NCBI GenBank assembly: GCA_903938955.1
Contig: CAJAFJ010000279.1
Location: 1 to 9,587 of the forward strand
Origin: an uncultured beta proteobacterium
GTDB lineage: Bacteria; Pseudomonadota; Gammaproteobacteria; Burkholderiales; Burkholderiaceae
DNA: 9,587 nt
Direction: 5' to 3'
Shown: positions 1 through 5,783 of the stretch, piece after piece
Position numbering within the stretch: position 1 is the first letter of the stretch
Layout: each line of letters begins with the position of its first letter
Program-made: the position numbers and the translations under genes
The notes under the pieces: generated by a model
Database searches by the model: none
The model's input: only the letters and a program-made list of their open reading frames with translations
Told to the model about the DNA's origin: nothing

Positions 1-231
1 CTCAAATCCAGGGCTTTGCAGAATGGTGTACTCGGGCGCATCGCCTGCCAGCAGCGCCCGGATGTCGCCGGTGATCTCGGTTTCAGCTGATGGCTCGCCC
101 ACAAACACCTGCACTTTGACTGTCGGCACATCGCCATAGTGATCAATCAGCCACACGGCCAAGTTATCCACCTCGAATTCTTGCGGCTGGACGACGGCAA
201 GCGGGTGCTCGTAAAGTTTGATCTTGGTCAT
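1..231 (-). CDS. Tail tip / hub protein, N-terminal part (runs off left edge)
   Basis: An open frame starts at ATG 231-229 and runs without a stop to base 1, giving 77 residues that begin MTKIKLYEHPLAVVQPQEFE. The start overlaps the TGA of the peptidase gene as ATGA, the same coupling used at four other junctions. The visible part has no signal peptide or membrane segment. It looks like an alpha/beta N-terminal domain and ends in TILQSPGFE. In lambda-like tails the gene after the NlpC peptidase (K) is gpI and then the central hub/fibre J, so this is most likely the hub protein or a gpI-like factor. That role rests on position, because no diagnostic J motif lies inside the window. The reading frame itself is secure; the function is a moderate inference. 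Confidence 0.72.
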   Translation of the reverse strand, partial: MTKIKLYEHPLAVVQPQEFEVDNLAVWLIDHYGDVPTVKVQVFVGEPSAETEITGDIRALLAGDAPEYTILQSPGFE

Positions 232-602
232 GCCTTGGCCCAAAATTGCACGGTCTGGAAGGTGTCGCTGATGACGCTGAGTGGTTCAAACAGCGTGATG
301 CCCGGCATGGCGTGCAGCACAGAGCCATCGTGGTAAATGCCGCAATGGTGGATACCAATGTGCGCGTGTTTGGCCAGCAAGACGATGCATAGGTCAACCG
401 GCTCGGCCACTTGCACGAAGCCATGGGCGCTTTTGTGGATGGCGAGGCGGAAGGCTGACGCCATTTCGCGCACGGAGCGGTTGACGGTTTTGTAGTCCAC
501 CGGCACAGCTTGCAGCTCGGTGTTGTACACGTCTGCCACCAGCTCCCAGCACGGCTGCAGGCCATAGGGCTTGGCCAGGTAAGCATTGATGTCGATGGTC
601 AT
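228..602 (-). CDS. NlpC/P60-type tail peptidase (lambda gpK-like position)
   Basis: This 124-residue protein has the layout of a small papain-like NlpC/P60 peptidase. The presumed nucleophile is Cys18 in the PCWELV motif, the usual phage 'CWxLV' site. The presumed catalytic His is His86 in HHCGIYHDG (the family's HVGIY motif), followed by His97 in VLHAMPG. Asp70 in EPVDLCIVLL fits the 'GDvvl' strand. Such enzymes sit at the tail tip and cleave peptidoglycan peptides during DNA injection. Lambda gpK is larger because it also carries a JAB domain; only the NlpC part is present here. There is no signal peptide. ATGA overlaps at both ends couple it to the DUF1833 gene upstream and the hub gene downstream. 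A second frame over part of this region is a shadow. The fold assignment is by motif only. Confidence 0.82.
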   Translation of the reverse strand: MTIDINAYLAKPYGLQPCWELVADVYNTELQAVPVDYKTVNRSVREMASAFRLAIHKSAHGFVQVAEPVDLCIVLLAKHAHIGIHHCGIYHDGSVLHAMPGITLFEPLSVISDTFQTVQFWAKA

Positions 603-1093
603 AAAAAGCCTCTCAGCATGGGGATGTCGCGGGGGGCATATAGCTCGCCCGTGCGCGTGATGTTGTAGCGGGGTGACACGGCGCTTAAAGACGCTGCGCC
701 TTTGGCGTAACTGATGGATTCGACTTGCAGCGTGGCGGTGGCCTGGGCGTTAACCAGGTCATCGCTCAGGTATTCGCGGTACACCACGGCGATTTTTTCG
801 AGCGTGGTGATGGGGATGCTGTCCATCTCGTAACGGAAGGTGTCTTCGATGTCCACCAGCCCGAGGCGGATGTCAAACTTTTGATCAAGGTGGCCAGGGG
901 AGCCGGCCAGCTTGATTTCGATGTTGCAGGGCTGCATGGCGTTGCCGCCTGCCGTGCCAAAATACGGCTCACGCCACAGGTGCCAGACTTGGGACATGGC
1001 GCTATGGCTGATTTGCAGGGTCTGGATGGGGTGGATGGTTTGCGGGGCACTGGCGAGAAAGACGCGCAGACGGGCTTCGAGGTCGAGGCTCAT
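599..1093 (-). CDS. DUF1833-like minor tail protein (lambda gpL position)
   Basis: This 164-residue protein resembles the DUF1833 family of phage tail tip proteins. Features supporting this are an N-terminal QTLQISHSAM segment, MQPCNIEIKLAGSPG in the middle, a strand LGLVDIEDTFRYEMDSI, then VVYREYLSDD and VESISY, and a C-terminal PRDIPMLRGFL that matches the family's 'FPgLRGf' ending. It appears soluble and beta-rich, with no signal peptide. It lies between a Dit-like gene and the NlpC peptidase, as gpL does in lambda. A role in the ring or hub at the distal tail is therefore likely, but the biochemical function of the family is not established. The start ATG (1093-1091) overlaps the previous TGA as ATGA, which fixes the start. 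Family assignment is from recalled motif shape. Confidence 0.78.
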   Translation of the reverse strand: MSLDLEARLRVFLASAPQTIHPIQTLQISHSAMSQVWHLWREPYFGTAGGNAMQPCNIEIKLAGSPGHLDQKFDIRLGLVDIEDTFRYEMDSIPITTLEKIAVVYREYLSDDLVNAQATATLQVESISYAKGAASLSAVSPRYNITRTGELYAPRDIPMLRGFL

Positions 1094-1578
1094 GCAATGT
1101 CCAGTGCGTTGCTGTCCACGGTGGCAAACGTGGCAATCTGGGCCAGCAACGCATTGGTGTCGCCCGCGTAAAGGTTGTACATGTCAACCAAGGCCAGTGA
1201 CTCTTCACCGGTCAGCTCGTAGGCTTGGCTTTCGGCCTCCACCACAAACGATACAGCCATGGCAATGCCACCCGTGCGACTGGCTTGGTAGCTGTCTGGC
1301 ACGATGTTGCAGGCGTGCACGGCCGTACCAAAGCCGCTGTCCATCGGCATATCGAAGGTGATGGCGCCTTTTTTAATGACGCCATGAAAGAAGGCGCTCC
1401 ACACCGAGAACTGCAGCTTGTCCAGAATCAGTGTGACGTTGTACTGGGCCATGCCTCTGTCGTAGTCAAGGGCATAGCGTGGGGCCCCGCCCGATACTTC
1501 GGTGCGCAGCACGCCGCCCGGGCCGCCGTGGCTGTAGGCCGCGACGAGGGGTTTAAGGCCATTGGGTAAGGTTGGCAT
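1090..1578 (-). CDS. Probable distal tail (Dit/gpM-like) minor tail protein
   Basis: This 162-residue protein is the first gene after the tape measure, the position of lambda gpM or the Dit protein that forms the hub ring. The pattern matches a family I recall at this locus in proteobacterial phages: a short N-terminus, a GGAPRY segment, strands with VTLILDKLQFSVWSAFF, then GAITFDMPMDSGFG, and a final strand AMAVSFVVEAES. The residues after about 125 look helical (LVDMYNLYAGDTNALLAQIA). No catalytic motif, signal peptide or membrane span is visible. The ribosome binding site TAAGAG overlaps the TAA stop of the tape measure and sits 9-10 nt before ATG 1578, so translation is probably coupled. 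The CDS is secure; the Dit role is inferred from position and general shape. Confidence 0.72.
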   Translation of the reverse strand: MPTLPNGLKPLVAAYSHGGPGGVLRTEVSGGAPRYALDYDRGMAQYNVTLILDKLQFSVWSAFFHGVIKKGAITFDMPMDSGFGTAVHACNIVPDSYQASRTGGIAMAVSFVVEAESQAYELTGEESLALVDMYNLYAGDTNALLAQIATFATVDSNALDIA

Positions 1579-1590
1579 AGTGTGTTGCTC

Positions 1591-3600
1591 TTAACGGCTG
1601 CGCTGGGTGGCGTAGTTGCGTGAAAACGAACGGCTGGTTTTGCTGTTGGGGTCTGACAGAGCGGCGGCAGTGCTGTTGACGGCCTCCTGGATGAGGATGG
1701 CGCGCTCGGTGGGGCTGATGCGTTGCTCGGTCACTTTGTCAATGCGGCCGCTGGTTTGATTGACGATGGTCAGGGTCATGGGGGCCGCTGCGCCGCCATT
1801 GCTGGCCAGCCCACGGATCACGTCAGCATGTTCGCGGGGCAGCACCATTTCGCGCTCGTGCAGTTGGGTGACAGGGTTGGTGCCGCTGGGGATGTCGTAG
1901 CCGCCTTCTGCGCTGGCAATGGCCAGGCCCGCCGTGATTCCGGCGCTGGCATAGCCCATGGCTTTGATTGCTGCGGCCATTGGAATACCGGCGATGGGTC
2001 CAAGTCCAATAGGCGGCAGCGTCAATGCGGACGCTGCCGCAACATTGGTGCTTAAGATGATTTGAGCAACTGCAAGACCCTTAGATGCCAGGAAGGCTAT
2101 CTTCCCCAAAGCACTTTGCTCCATACCTGCTTGTTTCAGCATTCCGTAAAGCTGACTGGTGGAGCTTGACATCATGTCGACCATGTTCATATCAGTGCGC
2201 ATTTGCATGTCGACCATGGCCTGTTGGTGGCGGGCGTTTTCCTCTTCAATCAGCATGTTGGCCAGCGCCACGTTTTCAAGTTTTGCGTCGTGGAAGGTCT
2301 GCAGTTCTTCCAAAACCAGATCGTGCGCCAGTTGCTGCTGTTCAGCCTCAGTCATCAGGCTGACCCGGATGCGCGCCACGTTGGCTTCGTTGTGCTGGAT
2401 GTCACGCTCGCGGTCGGCCATGAAGCGCTCAGTGGCAGCAGCAAATGCCTTGTCTTCATCGGCTGCGGTCTTGTAGGTGTCAATTCGCTTTTGCAAGGCA
2501 ATAGCTTCATCTTTGTAGACCTGCGGGAACTTGCTCAAGTTCATCTGGTATTCAAGCACTGCTGTGCCAGATAAGCCAAAGGTTTCGGCTTGCTCGCGCA
2601 ACTTGGCAACAAAGCGCTGGGCGTCTTCTTCTATTTTTTGCGCGTCTGATTTTTCGGGTTTTCCAGCACCACCGCTTGTTTTCTTGCTGCCAGCCACATC
2701 GCCCAAGCCAGGCTTGACAAAAGCGGGGTTGACACTACCACGGCCACCGTTGCCGATGGGGGAGCCCCATGAGCCGGTGAAGTTGGCGTCTTGCTGTCGC
2801 GCCTCTCTGGCGCCCACGTCCTGCATGCTGGTGAACAGGCCAAACTTTCCTTCTTTTTTAGCTTCGCGCTGGGCAGCCATAAAGTTGTTGAAGGCGGTAA
2901 CCAGCGGTCCGGCGATCTCGCGGGCTAGGTCCTGCGCGTTCTTCTTCATGTAGAAAAGTTCTTTGTTGAACTTTTCAGCTTCCAGCGTTTGCTCAGCGCT
3001 GACCGTGCCTACCAGTTTCTCTTGCTCAGCCAGGTCTTTCAGGAAGGGGGCTAGTTCGCGCACACTTTTTCCCGTTTGCTCAAGCATCAGACGGGCCTTG
3101 TCGCCGTCGTCGGCAAACTTGTCCATGGCCTTTGCGTATTGCAGCATGGCTTCGCCCAGGTCCATATTCTTGAGGCTCTGGGCGCTTAGCCCTAAGGCGG
3201 TCAGTCCGATTTCTGCCTGACTGCCGGGTTGTGCATCCATCAAGACCTTTTGGAACTTGATCATGGCGGTGCCTACGGTGTCGAAATTTGCACCCGTGCG
3301 CACTGCAACGTCTTCGAGCGCGCTGATATTGGCAATGCTGGACCCCGTGGCATCCTTGAGGTCGTTGAGGGCGTCCATGCTGTCAATGGCGCCTTTGATC
3401 AACCCGCCAAAGAAGTCAATCGACAGCGCCGCAACGGCTCCCTTGGCCATCCCCACAAATGCCGAATTCACAGCATCAGAACTGCGCTGCATTTTCTGCA
3501 TGGCTTGCTCAGTCTGATAGGCGGCTTTGCCCATGTCAGAGGTAAATTTCGCCACATTCGCCTCAAGCGAGACGACTAAAGAACCGAGTGCTGCTGCCAT
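1591..3600 (-). CDS. Tail tape measure protein
   Basis: This 669-residue protein is the longest gene here and sets tail length. Residues 1-60 give an alpha-helical start (LGSLVVSLEANVAKF), followed by long helices to about 270. A Gly-rich linker spans about 274-313. A strongly charged coiled-coil stretch runs about 315-475. A hydrophobic, membrane-like block rich in Ala, Gly and Ile spans about 498-566. A tail contains EGGYDIPSGTNPVTQLHERE followed by MVLP, a signature seen at the end of many tape measures. At about 1.5 angstrom per residue the tail would be near 100 nm. It follows the tail chaperones, with the moron inserted between, and precedes the Dit-like gene, as in lambda. The Shine-Dalgarno sequence is weak (GGGT, about 5 nt before ATG 3600). 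A terminator lies only 11 nt upstream of the start. Confidence 0.94.
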   Translation of the reverse strand: MAAALGSLVVSLEANVAKFTSDMGKAAYQTEQAMQKMQRSSDAVNSAFVGMAKGAVAALSIDFFGGLIKGAIDSMDALNDLKDATGSSIANISALEDVAVRTGANFDTVGTAMIKFQKVLMDAQPGSQAEIGLTALGLSAQSLKNMDLGEAMLQYAKAMDKFADDGDKARLMLEQTGKSVRELAPFLKDLAEQEKLVGTVSAEQTLEAEKFNKELFYMKKNAQDLAREIAGPLVTAFNNFMAAQREAKKEGKFGLFTSMQDVGAREARQQDANFTGSWGSPIGNGGRGSVNPAFVKPGLGDVAGSKKTSGGAGKPEKSDAQKIEEDAQRFVAKLREQAETFGLSGTAVLEYQMNLSKFPQVYKDEAIALQKRIDTYKTAADEDKAFAAATERFMADRERDIQHNEANVARIRVSLMTEAEQQQLAHDLVLEELQTFHDAKLENVALANMLIEEENARHQQAMVDMQMRTDMNMVDMMSSSTSQLYGMLKQAGMEQSALGKIAFLASKGLAVAQIILSTNVAAASALTLPPIGLGPIAGIPMAAAIKAMGYASAGITAGLAIASAEGGYDIPSGTNPVTQLHEREMVLPREHADVIRGLASNGGAAAPMTLTIVNQTSGRIDKVTEQRISPTERAILIQEAVNSTAAALSDPNSKTSRSFSRNYATQRSR

Positions 3601-3611
3601 GATTTACCCAT

Positions 3612-3644
3612 AAAAAAACCCGCCTAGGTTGCCCTGGCGGGTTT
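3612..3644 (-). terminator. Rho-independent terminator after the moron, before the tape measure gene
   Basis: A perfect 9-bp stem (bases 3616-3624 AAACCCGCC pairing with 3636-3644 GGCGGGTTT) encloses an 11-nt loop that can add an inner AGG/CCT helix. On the minus strand it is followed by seven T (3618-3612), with the last three pairing in the stem or continuing past it. It lies 18 nt after the stop of the secreted moron gene and ends 11 nt before the tape measure ATG. It most simply terminates the moron transcript. The late operon must read through it. Confidence 0.85.
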
Positions 3645-3662
3645 GGTTAATTTTTTAAACTG

Positions 3663-3986
3663 TTACGGCTTGCAGATCAAATCAACTAGCTTGTCCATGA
3701 TGCCATCGCCTTTTTTGATGACTGCATTTTCAGACGTTTCATACTTATAAAACTTTTTGAAACCGACATAGCCGCCGTAGCTGTTTTTTCCGTTTACTTC
3801 ACCACAAACCGCTCGCTGCTTGCCACCGTCAAACACAATCACATTTTTAAATTGTGCAGAACTTGGGTCTTTGAGCGTGTCGGCAACTGCCTGCTTGGTA
3901 GCCTCAATCAAGGCAGCATCATCCAATGCCTGGGCATGTATAAATGCAGATGCACAAAGCAAACTGCACGCAACCAATATCTTCAT
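3663..3986 (-). CDS. Secreted small protein with DPxSAxF motif (probable moron)
   Basis: This 107-residue protein has an N-terminal signal peptide: Lys2, a hydrophobic core LVACSLLCASAF, and a likely signal peptidase I site around residues 18-20 (IHAQA). The mature part contains DPSSAQFKN (40-48) and VCGEVNGKNSYGGYVGFKKF (60-79), with Cys61 and Cys105 available for a disulfide. This is a recognisable family of small periplasmic proteins, common in proteobacterial chromosomes and prophages, without a known function. It sits between the tail chaperone and tape measure genes, where no tail gene is expected, and its DNA is visibly AT-richer than its neighbours. It has its own terminator, which fits a moron (cargo gene). 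LVAC at 4-7 resembles a lipobox but is too near the N-terminus to be convincing. The start is fixed by AGGGGGAA 3-4 nt before ATG. Confidence 0.88.
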   Translation of the reverse strand: MKILVACSLLCASAFIHAQALDDAALIEATKQAVADTLKDPSSAQFKNVIVFDGGKQRAVCGEVNGKNSYGGYVGFKKFYKYETSENAVIKKGDGIMDKLVDLICKP

Positions 3987-4018
3987 GACTTCCCCCTGTT
4001 GTTATTCAGGGGGTCATG
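3984..4018 (-). promoter_or_regulatory. Hairpin masking ribosome binding site and start codon of the moron
   Basis: CATGAC (3984-3989) pairs with GTCATG (4013-4018), and CCCCTG (3993-3998) pairs with CAGGGG (4007-4012). The loop is 8 nt and there is a 3-nt bulge, giving 12 bp in total. In the mRNA the right arm holds the GGGGGAA ribosome binding site and the ATG of the moron. The left arm holds the TGA stop of the gpGT frame (4016-4014). There is no T-run on the minus strand, so it is not a normal terminator. A read-through transcript would probably be poorly translated unless a ribosome ending at the gpGT stop opens the stem. The structure is seen in the sequence; the regulatory role is inferred. 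Confidence 0.6.
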
Positions 4019-4729
4019 ATGCCACTACTTCTGGCGCAATCCCAAATAACGCGGCCCGCAATAGATTGCTGTGGGCTACCGGGTCAGCCATTTGCACTGG
4101 CTCGTCTTCCACCACCTCGCGCTGGGTCCAGTGCACAAAGTCTTGTGGCTTGTACGGATCAGGCTTTCTCTCAGCATTACGGTTGACATTGGCCAACAGC
4201 GCGCAGGCGGTGCCGTGGCGGAGATCGGCGATCTGATCCCCGAATGGCTCCAACTGGTAGTAGGCCAGCCATTCGGTGAATTCATCGCTGCTGATTTCGA
4301 TCTGGGCTTGCCTGACCGACTTGCCTAGCTCTTTGGCAAGCCGGAACCAGAATCGCCGCTCTGGCCGCTCACGGAGTTTTTTTCAGCGGCCTCCACGGCA
4401 CCAACACCGAGGCCGTTGAGGCGCATGGCCACGGCGGCTGGGGCATCCAGGCTGGCTGCGGCTTTGGCCTGCAGGGCGGCCATGTCGTCTGCTGTAAACA
4501 GGCGCGAGCCTGATTCGTCCACGCAAGCGGCCACCAGCAGCGCGGCACTGAACTTGCCAATGGGCACGCCGGACTCCCCTTCGGATGTGGCAATGGAGGC
4601 GCGAAATTCGTCACGTTCTTGGCCTGTCATGGTGCGGATGCGCACAGTGCCACCCCAAGCGGGCACATGCACGTCTTCGTGCTTGAGGTCGGACGCGGCC
4701 AAGATGGCGCTTTTGCTGAGTAAGGTCAT
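4014..4729 (-). CDS. Tail assembly chaperone gpGT, -1 frameshift fusion
   Basis: Residues 1-118 are read in the gpG frame. At the A AAA AAC heptamer (4382-4376) a -1 shift moves ribosomes into a second frame that stays open for 120 codons to TGA 4016-4014, giving 238 residues. The T part begins LRERPERRFWFRLAKELGK, continues EFTEWLAYYQLEPFGDQIAD, then ALLANVNRN and KPDPYKPQDFVHW, all typical of the phage T/DUF4035-type extension. The T frame has no ATG upstream of its conserved region. The first track-like start is a TTG (4253) in the middle of conserved sequence, so independent initiation is unlikely. In lambda, gpGT binds tube subunits and tape measure to drive tail assembly. The gene lies between the tail tube and tape measure, as expected. 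Confidence 0.9.
4016..4045 (-). promoter_or_regulatory. Weak candidate promoter for the moron
   Basis: TTGGGA (4045-4040) and CATCAT (4021-4016) match the sigma-70 -35 and -10 boxes at four of six positions each, with an 18-nt spacer. A start about 7 nt further on would fall near 4009, inside the left arm of the start-site hairpin. This is a weak match and could be chance. Confidence 0.2.
4320..4367 (-). promoter_or_regulatory. Candidate stimulatory RNA hairpins for the frameshift
   Basis: In the mRNA the first hairpin begins 8 nt after the slippery heptamer. CGGCCAGA (4367-4360) pairs with TCTGG and CCG (4351-4347 and 4344-4342), giving 8 bp with a 2-nt bulge and an 8-nt loop. A second hairpin follows directly, CTTGCC (4340-4335) with GGCAAG (4325-4320) around a 9-nt loop, and it contains the gpG stop. 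The spacing suits a -1 frameshift stimulator. The pairing was read by eye, without folding energies. Confidence 0.5.
4325..4729 (-). CDS. Tail assembly chaperone gpG
   Basis: This 134-residue protein is the unshifted product of the chaperone locus. It starts MTLLSKSAILAASDLKHEDV and contains VPAWGGTVRIRTMTGQERDE, the usual beginning of tail assembly chaperones of lambda-like proteobacterial phages. A helical middle holds the FTADDMAAL segment, and a low-complexity Ser/Gly tail (SVSGQSGDSGSG) is added after the slippery site, to TAG 4327-4325. It is expected in excess over gpGT and acts during tail assembly without staying in the virion (established for lambda gpG). The ribosome binding site GGAG (4740-4737), inside the end of the tail tube gene, lies 7 nt before ATG 4729. 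Only 3 nt separate the two genes. Confidence 0.92.
   Translation of the reverse strand: MTLLSKSAILAASDLKHEDVHVPAWGGTVRIRTMTGQERDEFRASIATSEGESGVPIGKFSAALLVAACVDESGSRLFTADDMAALQAKAAASLDAPAAVAMRLNGLGVGAVEAAEKNSVSGQSGDSGSGLPKS
4376..4382 (-). promoter_or_regulatory. -1 programmed ribosomal frameshift heptamer A AAA AAC
   Basis: Seven A followed by C on the minus strand place A AAA AAC in the correct phase with the gpG frame (GCT GAA AAA AAC TCC). This is an X XXY YYZ slippery sequence. After the shift the next codon is CTC, and the new frame is open and encodes the conserved T domain. Phase was checked against both ORF ends: gpG codons start at 4729 minus multiples of 3, and T codons start at 4376 minus multiples of 3. 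Confidence 0.92.
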
Positions 4730-4732
4730 GGT

Positions 4733-5365
4733 TTAGCTCCACACCACCGGGCCGGTGATCTTGCAGTCATACGAGCCCTTGAGCACCGCATTGACGCCGC
4801 CAGCGGTTGGCACGGTCTTGACCAGCACGTTGAAGGTGGCCACGGATGCATCTGGCAAGGTGAGTTTGAGGCCGGTCACGGCACCGCTAACCCGGGCCGC
4901 GCGCAGGGCGATTTGCCCGTTATCGGTTTTGATGCGTTTGGCTTCAAAGCTGAACTTGCCTTCGTCCACCAGCCCGCTGATGTATTCCATGGCGGTGCTG
5001 TCAAGGTCCGTCACGTCCAGGTCAGATGCGGCTCCGTCCATGCCGCTGAAGGTCAGCACGCCATTTATTTTGGTGTAAGCCAAAGGGGTTGCCGTACCGC
5101 CAGAGGTGTATGCCAGCCCGGTGGTGTCTACGTTGAGCAGCGCGAAGGTGTTGGCCGTGACGTTGCTGACAACTTGGGTCGTATTGACCACGGAAGCCAT
5201 GGTGCCGGTGACGGCGGCGATGGTGATCACACTGCCGTTGGTCAGTCCGTGGGCGGCGCTGGTGACGATGGCGGGGTTGCCAACGCTGATGGCGGTGATG
5301 GTTTTTGCACCACTGACGCCGGTGGCAACGTGCATCGTGCTGCCCTGTGCTGAGATTCCAGACAT
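4733..5365 (-). CDS. Major tail tube protein with inserted beta domain
   Basis: This 210-residue protein is the likely tail tube subunit. The core is split. Residues 1-19 (SGISAQGSTMHVATGVSG) and 94-210 carry typical tube sequence: INGVLTFSGMDGAASDLDV, LDSTAMEYISGLVDEGKFSF, and a final KGSYDCKITGPVVWS. Between them, residues about 20-93 form a separate unit (NPAIVTSAAHGL, TGTMASVVNTTQVV, ANTFALLNVDTTGLAYTSGG). This resembles a small beta-barrel repeat found in many phage tail and fibre proteins, which databases often match to the FCCH domain of ubiquitin E1. Position before the gpG/gpGT chaperones supports the call. The ribosome binding site AAAGGA lies about 7 nt before ATG 5365, just after an intrinsic terminator. 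Confidence 0.88.
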   Translation of the reverse strand: MSGISAQGSTMHVATGVSGAKTITAISVGNPAIVTSAAHGLTNGSVITIAAVTGTMASVVNTTQVVSNVTANTFALLNVDTTGLAYTSGGTATPLAYTKINGVLTFSGMDGAASDLDVTDLDSTAMEYISGLVDEGKFSFEAKRIKTDNGQIALRAARVSGAVTGLKLTLPDASVATFNVLVKTVPTAGGVNAVLKGSYDCKITGPVVWS

Positions 5366-5382
5366 GTTGAGTCCTTTAAAGT

Positions 5383-5410
5383 AAAAAAACCCGCGTTAGG
5401 CGGGCGGGTT
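5383..5410 (-). terminator. Rho-independent terminator before the tail tube gene
   Basis: A 7-bp stem, AACCCGC (5388-5394) with GCGGGTT (5404-5410), encloses a 9-nt loop. On the minus strand it is followed by seven T (5389-5383). It lies 19 nt after the stop of the DUF3168 gene and ends 17 nt before the tail tube ATG, right against the tube's ribosome binding site. No promoter is obvious in the gap, so the tube gene should depend on read-through or antitermination. Confidence 0.78.
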
Positions 5411-5429
5411 GGTGAAAGGGTTGCTGCGG

Positions 5430-5783
5430 CTAAAAGTGCCAGGCTGACAGGGTGAGCATGACGCGGTGGAGCTTGGTGTCGGGCTCGTACATGTCTTGCT
5501 CGGATTCAAGGGTGTTTTCAGTAGCCCAGCCTTTCAGGGCTGTTTTCACAGCGGCTGTGCTGGCTTGGGCTGCGTCGTAGGTGCTGGCGTACACGTCAAT
5601 CTGCATGATCGTGTTGCTGGCGTTGCCGGTGCCGCCATTGACATCAAGGGTGGCCTGCTCTGCGGCGTGAACCCGGGTGTAAACCGCGTAGGGTGTTGCA
5701 GTTTTCGGAGGAGCCACGCCGGGGTAAAAGCGGGTGCTGAACAGGCCCGCCAGCAGGGTGACAAGATCGGTTTGCAGACTCAT
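5430..5783 (-). CDS. DUF3168 family tail terminator/completion protein
   Basis: This 117-residue protein matches the DUF3168 pattern: an N-terminal helix LQTDLVTLLAGLF, then FYPGVAPPKTATPYAVYTRV (the family's 'P.tp.PYvvy..i'), IMQIDVYASTYDAAQ (the 'iqidvya' strand and following helix), and a C-terminal LHRVMLTLSAWHF. In HK97- and SPP1-type phages this gene, after gp10, caps the tail tube at the neck and ends tube polymerisation. The start ATG 5783 overlaps the gp10-like stop as ATGA. The order gp10-like, DUF3168, tail tube is the standard one. No odd features are seen. Confidence 0.88.
   Translation of the reverse strand: MSLQTDLVTLLAGLFSTRFYPGVAPPKTATPYAVYTRVHAAEQATLDVNGGTGNASNTIMQIDVYASTYDAAQASTAAVKTALKGWATENTLESEQDMYEPDTKLHRVMLTLSAWHF

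Noticed and set aside
2531..2953. Plus-strand open frames across the tape measure gene.
   Set aside because: These are antisense shadows of a 669-residue minus-strand gene with a clear family match.
3984..4018. The hairpin before the moron as a terminator.
   Set aside because: No run of T follows it on the minus strand; the arm is followed by GAAGTCATG.
4014..4253. A separate 79-residue gene beginning at TTG 4253.
   Set aside because: The TTG lies in the middle of conserved T-domain sequence that continues upstream to the slippery site, so it is the end of gpGT rather than an independent gene.
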